Shown: positions 45,674 to 54,041 of the stretch, one piece after another
How positions within the stretch are numbered: position 1 is the stretch's first letter
How the letters are laid out: each line of letters starts with the position of its first letter
Assembly (NCBI GenBank): GCA_963664245.1
Contig: OY760934.1
Coordinates: 1,240,001-1,304,000 of the forward strand
DNA length: 64,000 nt
Source: GCA-2711565 sp963664245
GTDB taxonomy: Bacteria > Bacteroidota > Bacteroidia > Bacteroidales > GCA-2711565
Direction: 5' to 3'
Notes under the pieces: model-generated
The model's database searches: none
What the model was told of the DNA's origin: nothing
Seen by the model: the letters and a program-made list of their open reading frames with translations, nothing else
Program-made: the position numbers and the translations under genes

Positions 45674-45732
45674 TAAATCAAAAAATTGAAAATGGTTCCA
45701 TCAGGAAACAAACAATTAAATCATACTAAAAA

Positions 45733-46182
45733 ATGAAACAGAAAGCCACATTATTAATTATTCTACTACTGATAACTTATGTGTCTTTTGGACAATCAAT
45801 AAAATTAGACAGTAGCAAAATAGATACATCGGCCGTATTGAATGAATTTGAGATATTCTATATTGATAGTATTTTCTTTGCACCATATGAATTAAAAAAT
45901 GGAGAGTTCTATCGTTTCACAAACGGATTTAATTTCAGGAAAAAGAAGATTGCATTTTTTGACTGTGGGAAAACAACAGATAATGGGTACATGACGAAAA
46001 AAGAATTTTTCAAAAAAATTCTTCCCAAATATCGTGGGCCACAGGGATTAACAATTCTCAATGAAAATGAGAAAAGGGAAACAGGATATGACGCAATAAT
46101 TACGATCAATTGTAAAATGATTACTGAAAAGCAAGTGATTGAAAAATTAAAATTGAAAATGCTTCCGTTAGGAAGCAAATAG
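45733..46182 (+). CDS. Small secreted protein of unknown function
   Basis: 149 residues with a signal peptide (cleavage near residue 20, VSFGQ). The mature part is mixed alpha/beta with no recognised family; a run ITINCKMITEKQVIEKLKLK near the C-terminus looks like a strand-helix unit. It lies in the molybdenum-cofactor region on the opposite strand from moaC, whose end is 11 bases beyond its stop. It need not share a function with its neighbours. Confidence 0.6.
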   Translation: MKQKATLLIILLLITYVSFGQSIKLDSSKIDTSAVLNEFEIFYIDSIFFAPYELKNGEFYRFTNGFNFRKKKIAFFDCGKTTDNGYMTKKEFFKKILPKYRGPQGLTILNENEKRETGYDAIITINCKMITEKQVIEKLKLKMLPLGSK

Positions 46183-46193
46183 CTATAAAAAAA

Positions 46194-46646
46194 TTACAAA
46201 TCCGTCTTCGTCTTCTCCACCAGGGTAATATCGGTCAGCACCATTTTTTTATCCACGGCTTTACACATATCGTAAATGGAAAGCAGGGCAACGCTGGCTG
46301 CCATCAGGACTTCCATTTCCACGCCGGTTTTCCCGATACATTTGGCCATGGTTTCCACGGCTACGCCATCTTCTTTGAGCTCGGTTTTCACCTCCACTTT
46401 GGAGAGCGGCAAAGGATGACAAAGCGGAATCAATTCGCTGTTTTTTTTGGCCGCCTGAATCCCGGCAATCTCGGCAACGGTGAGCACATCCCCTTTTTTC
46501 ATTTTATTGTCACGGATCAGGGCCACAGTTTCCGGCTGTAGTTTGATAAAGCCTTTGGCTTTGGCCACACGCACCTGTTCAGGTTTATGGCTTACATCAA
46601 CCATGGTGGCCTTGCCTTTTTCGTCGATATGGCTAAATTTTTCCAT
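46194..46646 (-). CDS. moaC: Cyclic pyranopterin monophosphate synthase MoaC
   Basis: Second enzyme of molybdenum-cofactor synthesis: turns the MoaA product (3',8-cyclo-GTP) into cyclic pyranopterin monophosphate. The 150 residues show LIPLCHPLPLSKV and the active-site C-terminus TGVEMEVLMAASVALL with YDMCKAVDK. Normal length. It is transcribed after moaA with a 26-base REP-like palindrome in the 44-base gap. Confidence 0.97.
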   Translation of the reverse strand: MEKFSHIDEKGKATMVDVSHKPEQVRVAKAKGFIKLQPETVALIRDNKMKKGDVLTVAEIAGIQAAKKNSELIPLCHPLPLSKVEVKTELKEDGVAVETMAKCIGKTGVEMEVLMAASVALLSIYDMCKAVDKKMVLTDITLVEKTKTDL

Positions 46647-46661
46647 CTTATATTTTTTTAA

Positions 46662-46687
46662 AGATTCTGAATCAAGTTCAGAATGAC
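46662..46687. repeat. REP-like palindrome between moaA and moaC
   Basis: AGATTCTGAATCAAGTTC-AGAATGAC, identical to 42686-42711 over 26 bases. TTCTGAA and TTCAGAA pair across a 4-base loop. It sits inside the operon and could shape differential expression of moaA and moaC. Confidence 0.75.
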
Positions 46688-46690
46688 ATT

Positions 46691-47491
46691 TTATCCACCT
46701 ATATTAAAAAAATCCCCGCTTTTATTGTAAGAACCCGATTTAGGTTTGTTACCAATTGCTTGCTTGAAGGCTTCCTCCACACCTAATTCACGGACATTAT
46801 AGCCTAAATCGCTAAACAAGCAGGGTTTGATATTGCCACTGGCGGTTAAACGCAAACGGTTGCAGCGGCTACAATTCCCGCCATCTCCACCTTCCACCAC
46901 CGAAAAATCGCCGGTTGAAAGATTCATCTGATGAATAAAGCGAACCTTCAAACCGTTTTCCTCGCAATATTTTTTAACCTCCAGGGCATCTTTTTCTTTG
47001 GACGATTTCCAAACCACACAGTTCACCTTGATGGGTTGCAGCCCGGCTTTTTTCGCGGCTTCAATCCCATCAAATACTTTTTGAATTTCGCCCACCCGGG
47101 TAATCTTTTTAAATTTTTCCGGGTCGAGCGTATCCAGACTGATATTTACACGCTGCAAACCGGCGTTCTTTAAATCGTCGGCAAACTTATCCAGCAAAAT
47201 GGCATTGGTGGTCATCGAAAGATCCTTCACCCCTTCCACCTGCCAGATCATATTTACCAAATCAACAATTCCTTTACGAACCAAGGGTTCGCCACCGGTT
47301 AACCGAACCTTGTCGACACCCAGGCTTACGCCATGTTTTACCACCTCCACAATTTCATCAAAACTCAAAATATCGTGATGAGACAGCTGTGGAACGCCCT
47401 CCGCAGGCATGCAATAAGTACAACGCAAATTACAACGGTCGGTAACCGATATCCGCAAGTAGTTTATCCGGCGGTTAAATTTGTCTAACAT
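46691..47491 (-). CDS. moaA: GTP 3',8-cyclase MoaA, unusually short
   Basis: Radical-SAM enzyme that starts molybdenum-cofactor synthesis from GTP. The SAM cluster motif is CNLRCTYC (C20, C24, C27) and the second cluster motif is C207-x2-C210-x13-C224 (NCSRCNRLRLTASGNIKPC), so both iron-sulfur clusters are kept, and it ends with the conserved Gly-Gly. Yet it has only 266 residues against about 320-340 in the usual enzyme: some 50-60 residues are missing between RFIHQM and the second cluster. The reading frame is intact and the start overlaps the end of moeA by 17 bases, so it is expressed with moeA and moaC. Confidence 0.9.
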   Translation of the reverse strand: MLDKFNRRINYLRISVTDRCNLRCTYCMPAEGVPQLSHHDILSFDEIVEVVKHGVSLGVDKVRLTGGEPLVRKGIVDLVNMIWQVEGVKDLSMTTNAILLDKFADDLKNAGLQRVNISLDTLDPEKFKKITRVGEIQKVFDGIEAAKKAGLQPIKVNCVVWKSSKEKDALEVKKYCEENGLKVRFIHQMNLSTGDFSVVEGGDGGNCSRCNRLRLTASGNIKPCLFSDLGYNVRELGVEEAFKQAIGNKPKSGSYNKSGDFFNIGG

Positions 47492-48650
47492 TTACGATCT
47501 CTCCTTCTTTAATCTTTTCAACGCCTTGTGGAACCGAAATCCACCCATGTGCTTCCGTCAGTGCAAAAATATGGGCCGAACCGTGATAATCAACGGGCCA
47601 GGCTTTGCCATCTTCAATTTTAACGGGCATAAACGAACGCCTTCCCGACCTTCTCCGAACATATTCAACGCCCATCGGCATGCGAACCTCAATGGGTTTA
47701 TAATCGTGATCCATTAGTTTATAGATCAATGGCTTAGCTAATATTTCAAAAATATTGAACGAAGAAACCGGGTTGCCCGGCAAACCAAAAATAAACTTGT
47801 TGTTCAGTTCGCCAAATACGGTTGGTTTTCCCGGCTGAACCGCGATTGCTTTAAATTTAATTTCCACGCCCAGCTCATCAAAAATCTTCGGGATAAAATC
47901 AAAATCGCCCATAGAAACCCCTCCGCTCAACAAAACCACATGACAATCATCGAGGGCTTTAACCAGCACTTTTCGGGTTACTTCCTCATTATCGCGGGCA
48001 ATTCCGAAATAAAGCGGGCTAACATTCATGCGCTGCAACTGTGCCACCAATTGGTAGGCATTCGAATTACGGATTTGCGAAGGTCCCGGTTTTACGTGGG
48101 GTTCAACCAACTCATCGCCGGTAGAAATTACCCCCACCCTCACCTTTTTAAAACAACGCGGATTGTCGTACCCAACAGCCGCACAAACCGCCAAATGCTG
48201 TGGGCTTAAACGGGTTCCTTTTTTCAGAACCAGTTGCTGCTCTTTCACATCATGGCCGGTACGAACAAAATTGGATTTGGTATCGGTTCCGGTGAACCTT
48301 ACTTTTCCCCCGGGTGTTTCTTCCGTTTCTTCAACCTTGATTACACAATTGGCTCCTTGGGGCATCATGGCCCCGGTCATGATTTTTGAGCATTGGTTCG
48401 CCCCAACAGCTTTCTCCGGGGTTTTTCCGGCAGCAATCACTTCCAAAACTTCCAGCTCGTTTTTTAAATCTTCGCGGCGGCAGGCATAGCCATCCATAGC
48501 CGATTTATCAAAGGGCGGCATATTGATATCCGAAACAATATCTTTTGCTAATATACGGTTGAGTGCCTTGTTCATCTCAACACGCTCCGAATCCATTTCA
48601 AAATGTACAGTATTTTGAACAATCTCCAAAGCTTCTTCAAACTTAATCAT
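47475..48650 (-). CDS. moeA: Molybdopterin molybdenumtransferase MoeA
   Basis: Inserts molybdate into adenylylated molybdopterin. The 391 residues carry PPFDKSAMDGYA, IMTGAMMPQGA, STGDELV, SGGVSMGDFDFI and GLPGNPVSSF, all MoeA hallmarks. Its length and four-domain layout are normal. It is the first gene of the moeA-moaA-moaC operon. MoaE, MoaD and molybdate transport genes are not in this window. Confidence 0.96.
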   Translation of the reverse strand: MIKFEEALEIVQNTVHFEMDSERVEMNKALNRILAKDIVSDINMPPFDKSAMDGYACRREDLKNELEVLEVIAAGKTPEKAVGANQCSKIMTGAMMPQGANCVIKVEETEETPGGKVRFTGTDTKSNFVRTGHDVKEQQLVLKKGTRLSPQHLAVCAAVGYDNPRCFKKVRVGVISTGDELVEPHVKPGPSQIRNSNAYQLVAQLQRMNVSPLYFGIARDNEEVTRKVLVKALDDCHVVLLSGGVSMGDFDFIPKIFDELGVEIKFKAIAVQPGKPTVFGELNNKFIFGLPGNPVSSFNIFEILAKPLIYKLMDHDYKPIEVRMPMGVEYVRRRSGRRSFMPVKIEDGKAWPVDYHGSAHIFALTEAHGWISVPQGVEKIKEGEIVNVRQI

Positions 48651-48731
48651 ATTCAGGTCGTTTAGTTTACAAAGTTACATATCAATTTTTTAAAAGAATA
48701 TGGAAATGGTTCTAAATACAGACCGGGAAAA

Positions 48732-48953
48732 TTATTCTTTCTTCCCTCGCTTGTAAATAATCAAACCGTTCAGGAAATTACGCATAACCTGATCGCCACA
48801 GTTTTTATAATTCGGGTGATCCTCCCGGCGAAAAAATGCACCCAACTCCGATTTTGTAATTTCAAAATCGACCAGTTTCAATATTTCAATAATTTCATCA
48901 TCCTTTAATTGCAGTGCGACCCGCAATTTCTTAAACACATCGTTATTGTCCAT
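48732..48953 (-). CDS. DUF1456 (YehS-like) protein, single-repeat form
   Basis: 73 residues from ATG 48953 (MDNNDVFKKLRVAL). It matches one repeat of the E. coli YehS/DUF1456 family (ALQLKDDEIIEILKLVDFEI, FFRREDHPNYKNCGD, RNFLNGLIIYKRG). YehS normally has two such repeats in about 150 residues; this has one, ending in a basic tail. No stop or frameshift shows a lost second half. Function unknown. It is separated from the permease genes by a terminator. Confidence 0.8.
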   Translation of the reverse strand: MDNNDVFKKLRVALQLKDDEIIEILKLVDFEITKSELGAFFRREDHPNYKNCGDQVMRNFLNGLIIYKRGKKE

Positions 48954-48993
48954 TTCTTTTTTAATTAAAGTTAAGAAAATTGTACACAAAACA

Positions 48994-49022
48994 AAACCCT
49001 CTCTCAAAAAGAAAGAGGGTTT
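48994..49022 (-). terminator. Terminator of the FtsX-type permease pair
   Basis: AAACCCTCT and AGAGGGTTT pair around an 11-base loop; on the minus strand the hairpin is followed by TGTTTTGTG. It lies 20 bases after the stop of the permease gene at 49042. Confidence 0.75.
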
Positions 49023-49041
49023 ACAAACGTACAAAAATATT

Positions 49042-51474
49042 TTACTCGTTTACCTTTAAAACCTTTACAACATTTATGCGGTTGGTTTTATAGGCGTTGA
49101 ACACAATCACAATAAAAACAATGCAAATTGAGATCACAAATGAAATGGCGATTACCCCGAAATCGAAATTGATCCGGCTCGCGAAATTTTCGAAAATCCG
49201 GTTCAACAAATAATAAGCAATGGGCAGCGCAATAATATTTGCAATCAGGGCCAGGATAATAAACAGTCTGATTTCATTTTTGATGATATCGTAAAGAGAG
49301 GCTCCGTAAACTTTCCTGATCACCATTCCCCTCATCCGGCTCGCAAAAATGGCCGAGAAAAATGCCAGCAAACTAAAAATGGAAATGATAACGGCAATAA
49401 ATGTTTCGACGGCAATAATATTTTTAAGATTGGATTGAACCGCGTAAGAAGACTCGATTTTATCTTTTAAATAATAATATTCGAAGGGTGTTTCGGGAAT
49501 ATTTTCTTCCCAGATTTTTTCCAAAAAACGGATGTTCGCCTCTTTATTTTCCGCAGAAATCCTGAACAACAAACGGGAATAATATTTATGGGGCGAGCAG
49601 TAAAAAATGGCCGGCCTCATCTCGTACTTAAGCGGGGCATAGGTAAAGTCTTCCACCACCCCGACAATTTCCGAATTTCGGATAACAGAATCTCTAATCC
49701 ATTCCGGTTTACTCAGAGCCTCGTATATTTTCTTCCCAACCGGATTTTCAAGACCGTATCTTTCAACAAATTTATTATTAACGATAGCATAACCCGAGCG
49801 GGAATGGCTTTCAAAAAAATCATTGCCAAGCATTATTCGCGCTCCAATCGTTTTAATAAAATTATGATCAACCGCATTATAATGACACTGAAATTCTTCG
49901 CTATCATCGCTTGGAGCCATGCTTAACCCAAAAGCTGCATGGCACGAAGAAACATCGAGAATACCGGGATTGCTAACAGATTCTTTTCGAAACAAATTCA
50001 GGATATGCGATATTTCTTCAACATCACGGCTTTGCGTAGGAACCACTAGCAGGTTCTCCAGATTATACCCCAAATCTTTCGAAGCATAAACCTTAATTTG
50101 CTTACCTATCAATACCGCAGAAAATATCAGGATAACAGAAATCACAAATTGAGACACCACCAAAACTTTCACAAAATTGTTTTTGTAATTTAACTGATGG
50201 CGGCTTCGAACAATATTTTTGGAAATCAGTTTTTGAATATAATAACTCGGGTACAAAGCCGGGAGAACTCCCATTACAACAACTATCGCAAGCATTGCCA
50301 TAAGAATGGGGAAGGTGTAAAATTGTCCAAACGTAAAATCAATGCCTATAATTGTTTTATAAGCGGGTCCCATAGATTCGATTACGGCTAGGCTAAAAAC
50401 AAGCATCACCAAAACAATCAGCACCGATTCTATAAAAATTGAAAGCTTTATTTCCCACGAGGAAGCTCCAAGTATTTTTTTTAACGAAATCACCCTTATC
50501 CTTTTTGATATACTGATAAACAAGGTATTTCCGTAGCTTATGCTGGCTATCAGCAAGGTAAACAGTATCAAAACAGAGAACAACAAAATCATTGCATAGC
50601 CTCTCCCCTGATACACACCAATGCCCAGATGAACTTTGCGTAAGGGTTGCAACGAAAAGCCAAAAGGATTGCTTTCGGCTTTCCAGTCGTTTTTCGTTCT
50701 CCACATTTTTAAATCTTCCTCAAAATGCTGGGAGGTAAATGCTTCGAAGCGTTCATTTATCCGGTTAACGGAGGCTTTATCTTTAGTCAGCACATAAACA
50801 GGCACCTGCCATATTCCGAGCCAGTTTTGCAGGAGGTTTCTGTTTTGAAAGAACCCGGTTAAATTTTCAATATTTACAAGAAAATCAAACTGGATGGTGG
50901 AATTTTCAGGAATATCATCAGCAACCCCCGACACCACAAAACCTTTTTTTACATCGCCCAGTTTTAAGTAGAGGGTTTTGCCTATAGGATCGTCTCCGGC
51001 AAAATATTTCTCACTCATTTCTCTGCTAATTACAACATGGCTCAGGTTTTTAAGCGGTTCACCGGAAGATGATTTAATTAGAGGAAACGAAAATATTTTA
51101 AAGAAATCCGCATCTGCAAAATGAACCTCTTCATTAAACAGCAGTTGATCCTTCATCACCGTAACCTTATAATCTTTAAGACGGGTTTGGTATTCCACCT
51201 CTGTAAAATAATCGGCTATAGCCGGCCCCAAAGGAAGGGGATACTCGGCTCCCTTATAACGGATGTTTTTTTCGGCATCCTCATAAATAACCCTCAACAC
51301 TCTGTAAATCCGATCTTCATTTTCATGAAAACGATCGTAGCTTAACTCGTTCTCCAGATACTTACAAAAAATCAAGGCATTGGAAATAGTAACAAGCAAT
51401 CCGATGATGGCAATGATAATTTGAAGCTCCGGTTTTTTAATCTTTTGGATGTTATATTTGAATGAATAATTCAT
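49042..51474 (-). CDS. FtsX/MacB-type ABC permease
   Basis: 810 residues with eight predicted membrane segments in two blocks, the duplicated layout MacB_PCD-FtsX-MacB_PCD-FtsX. Extracytoplasmic domains lie between segments 1-2 and 5-6. Such proteins are the membrane part of mechanotransmission ABC systems that act on lipoproteins, peptides or drugs rather than moving solutes through the bilayer. No ATPase is adjacent, so it must use one encoded elsewhere. It is the second of two paralogues (gap 21 bases), divergent from an NtrC-type two-component pair. The N-terminal region has a cysteine (FCKYLENELSYDRFHEN) but no lipobox. Confidence 0.88.
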   Translation of the reverse strand: MNYSFKYNIQKIKKPELQIIIAIIGLLVTISNALIFCKYLENELSYDRFHENEDRIYRVLRVIYEDAEKNIRYKGAEYPLPLGPAIADYFTEVEYQTRLKDYKVTVMKDQLLFNEEVHFADADFFKIFSFPLIKSSSGEPLKNLSHVVISREMSEKYFAGDDPIGKTLYLKLGDVKKGFVVSGVADDIPENSTIQFDFLVNIENLTGFFQNRNLLQNWLGIWQVPVYVLTKDKASVNRINERFEAFTSQHFEEDLKMWRTKNDWKAESNPFGFSLQPLRKVHLGIGVYQGRGYAMILLFSVLILFTLLIASISYGNTLFISISKRIRVISLKKILGASSWEIKLSIFIESVLIVLVMLVFSLAVIESMGPAYKTIIGIDFTFGQFYTFPILMAMLAIVVVMGVLPALYPSYYIQKLISKNIVRSRHQLNYKNNFVKVLVVSQFVISVILIFSAVLIGKQIKVYASKDLGYNLENLLVVPTQSRDVEEISHILNLFRKESVSNPGILDVSSCHAAFGLSMAPSDDSEEFQCHYNAVDHNFIKTIGARIMLGNDFFESHSRSGYAIVNNKFVERYGLENPVGKKIYEALSKPEWIRDSVIRNSEIVGVVEDFTYAPLKYEMRPAIFYCSPHKYYSRLLFRISAENKEANIRFLEKIWEENIPETPFEYYYLKDKIESSYAVQSNLKNIIAVETFIAVIISIFSLLAFFSAIFASRMRGMVIRKVYGASLYDIIKNEIRLFIILALIANIIALPIAYYLLNRIFENFASRINFDFGVIAISFVISICIVFIVIVFNAYKTNRINVVKVLKVNE

Positions 51475-51495
51475 CGTTCTTCGTTTAAATATTTA

Positions 51496-53862
51496 TTATT
51501 CATAACGCAAGACATCCACCGGGTTACGGTTGGCGGCCATAAAGGCCTGCGAAATAATGGTCAATATAGCGAAGATGTAGGAAACAAAAGCAGCAGCTAT
51601 AAAGATCCACCAGGAAATTGAAATCCGTGATGCAAAATTATTGAGCCAGTCGTTCATAAAATACCAGGCAAATGGCCAAGCCAAAATATTGGCCAGCAAA
51701 ACCAGCTTGGTAAAGCTCCACGACATTTTAGCCACAATACTAAACACAGAAGCTCCAATGGCCTTACGGATGGCAACTTCTTTCATGCGTTCTTCCGCAA
51801 TATAAACGGCCAAGCCATACAATCCCATAGAAGTAACTACAAGCACCAAAATAGTCAGGATAAGCATCAGGCGGCTGGTTTGCCCTTCGGTATTGTAGTA
51901 GGTTTTGTACTTTTCGCTATACACATAATATTCAAACGGGGCATCCGAAACATATTCTTTCCATAGTTCTTCTACCCTTTTGATGGTCGATTTCATTTCT
52001 CCAGGTTTAAAACGGATGCTTAAATAACGGGCCGAATAACGTGCTCCATCATACAATACCATCAGGGGCATGATCTCGCTTTGCAGGGTTTGAAAATGAA
52101 AATCTTTCATAACACCAATTACTTTAACCTTATCCCTGCCGTTATCCAGGGTTTTATACAGCGTATCCCCCCAATTTAGTAAGCGGGTTGCCGCCTGGTT
52201 GATAATTGCTGCGGAAGAATCTGTAGCAATGTTGCTATCAAAAAAACGCCCGGCATGCATTTTAATATCCAAGGTTTTAACAAAATCCGGATCGCCACTC
52301 ATAACGGCTAAAAGCGTCGTTTCGCGGCCTTGTGGCGTCCACTGATTGGATGGCCCCGACGACTTATTAAACATGCGGCTGATAAACGTGGCACTTTCAA
52401 CACTGGGGATTTTGTACAGATCGGCTTTAAAAATATCTTTCTTCGAGCTTAAAGGTTGGGCATTTTGAACCACCAGCAAGTTATCTTTATCGTACCCCAA
52501 ATTTTTGGTATAAAGTAGGTCGGTTTGCTTATAGATCACAATCAAACTAATAATCAAAAATATGGAAATTGAGAATTGAACAAAAACCAAAATATTTCGC
52601 AGGGTCAAGCCTTTATTTGAAACCTTCTCCCCTTTTAAAACCGTTACCGGTTTAAAAGACGACATCACAAATGCCGGATAAGTTCCTGATAAAAACCCGA
52701 TAATGATTCCTAAAAAAATAAGGCCCGGAAGAACCAACACATTATCAAAATAGCGGATTTCCAGTTTTTTACCTATAAATTCGGATAAGTAGGGCAAAAC
52801 CAACTCAACCATTCCCATCGCCAAAATCAGCGACAAAAAGCTCATCATCATTGATTCGCCCAAAAACAGGCGAAGCAAATTACCATGAAAAGCACCTACT
52901 GCCTTTCTCACCCCGACTTCCTTTGCCCGTTTCGAAGCCTTGGCAGTGCTCAAATTCATGTAATTAATACAGGCAATTATCAATAAAAACACGGCTACAA
53001 TTGAGAAGCCCATCACGTAAATTCCGTTCCCTCTTAATTTAAGATGAATGTCTTTCAGTTCAAACAAATGATACTCCCAACGGTTACCGGCGGCCATCCA
53101 ATCATCAATGGCCTGCCCTTTAATCCGGGGAATTTTTGATTTAATGAGTGTCGGGAATTTTTCCTCCAGCTGCATGGGATCAATCCCTTCGTTTAGAACC
53201 AGGTAAGTGGTAAAATTGTTATTTTGCCAGTGCGGATCAGAACGATACCTTTCATCAAAAGTGTATATCGAAGCAACCATATCAAAACCAATGACCGAAT
53301 TTTCAGGAGTGTCTTTTATAATCCCGCTAATTTTCATATCGCCATCATACATTTTTAGCACCTCGCCATAAGCATTGGTAGTGCCGAAATATTTTTTGGC
53401 AGTACTTTCAGTAATCACCAAATCGCCCGGATTATTTAAAGCATTTTCGGGCGAACCATAAATAAAATCATAGGTAAAAACATTAAAGAAGCTGGAATCG
53501 GCAGCATAAATACCCGTTTGCCTAAATACTTTTTCTCCATGATGAATAACAGTATTGTATGAACCACCTACTTGCGTTGCCGTTTGAACCTCCGGGAAAT
53601 TCGCCCTCAACTCTTCAGCCAGCATAGCCGTTGTTGAAGTTTGGTTCTCGATAAAGTAATCAGCAAAATTTATCGTTACGGTTACCAGATGTATCCGTCC
53701 TTTATTTTTATGGAAATTATCATAGCTCAACTCATAGTTGACATAAACCATAGTCAACACAAAGCAAGCCAACCCAATAGCAAGCCCCAAAACATTGATA
53801 ATTGAAAACGCAGGCTTTTTAATAAACTTCCTGAACCCGATTTTTATACTACTTGCTGTCAT
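51496..53862 (-). CDS. FtsX/MacB-type ABC permease
   Basis: 788 residues from ATG 53862 (MTASSIKIGFRKF; a second in-frame ATG at 53889 adds 9 residues). It has the same duplicated MacB_PCD/FtsX plan and eight membrane segments as the next gene, with the family stretches INYMNLSTAKASKRAKEVGV and KEVAIRKAIGASVFSIV beside the membrane, and begins IIN-VLGLAIGLACFVLTM. It is the first gene of the permease pair and is separated by 179 bases from the divergent response-regulator gene. No ATP-binding subunit is seen nearby. Confidence 0.88.
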   Translation of the reverse strand: MTASSIKIGFRKFIKKPAFSIINVLGLAIGLACFVLTMVYVNYELSYDNFHKNKGRIHLVTVTINFADYFIENQTSTTAMLAEELRANFPEVQTATQVGGSYNTVIHHGEKVFRQTGIYAADSSFFNVFTYDFIYGSPENALNNPGDLVITESTAKKYFGTTNAYGEVLKMYDGDMKISGIIKDTPENSVIGFDMVASIYTFDERYRSDPHWQNNNFTTYLVLNEGIDPMQLEEKFPTLIKSKIPRIKGQAIDDWMAAGNRWEYHLFELKDIHLKLRGNGIYVMGFSIVAVFLLIIACINYMNLSTAKASKRAKEVGVRKAVGAFHGNLLRLFLGESMMMSFLSLILAMGMVELVLPYLSEFIGKKLEIRYFDNVLVLPGLIFLGIIIGFLSGTYPAFVMSSFKPVTVLKGEKVSNKGLTLRNILVFVQFSISIFLIISLIVIYKQTDLLYTKNLGYDKDNLLVVQNAQPLSSKKDIFKADLYKIPSVESATFISRMFNKSSGPSNQWTPQGRETTLLAVMSGDPDFVKTLDIKMHAGRFFDSNIATDSSAAIINQAATRLLNWGDTLYKTLDNGRDKVKVIGVMKDFHFQTLQSEIMPLMVLYDGARYSARYLSIRFKPGEMKSTIKRVEELWKEYVSDAPFEYYVYSEKYKTYYNTEGQTSRLMLILTILVLVVTSMGLYGLAVYIAEERMKEVAIRKAIGASVFSIVAKMSWSFTKLVLLANILAWPFAWYFMNDWLNNFASRISISWWIFIAAAFVSYIFAILTIISQAFMAANRNPVDVLRYE

Positions 53863-53970
53863 TTTTTCAAATTTAAGATTTTTGAACACGTTCCCGAATA
53901 GCGTACCAAAATTTTAAATCAATTGATTATCTTTTACTTAGAAAAACGCACACAATTTTCCACCTAAAAA

Positions 53971-54001
53971 TGTTCGGTTTTAGTGCACTTTGGTGTTCGG
54001 T
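53971..54001. promoter_or_regulatory. Candidate operator between the permease and two-component genes
   Basis: Direct repeats TGTTCGGT at 53971-53978 and 53994-54001 (23 bases apart, about two helix turns) flank an 8-bp palindrome AGTGCACT at 53982-53989. The block lies in the divergent region and just before the -7 box of the regulator gene, so it may bind that regulator. Binding is not shown. Confidence 0.4.
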
Positions 54002-54016
54002 AATATTGCATTTCAT

Positions 54017-54024
54017 TATATTTG
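54017..54024 (+). promoter_or_regulatory. -7 box of the response-regulator promoter
   Basis: TATATTTG matches TAnnTTTG, 17 bases before the ATG. The nearest TTTG upstream is 24 bases away, a bit longer than the usual spacer. Confidence 0.5.
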
Positions 54025-54041
54025 CCTGTAAGTAAATCAAA

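Noticed and set aside
53880..53930. TGGTACG...TTCGG as a sigma-54 promoter before the permeases
   Set aside because: The -24 half is good, but the -12 half has GG rather than GC, so it does not meet the consensus.
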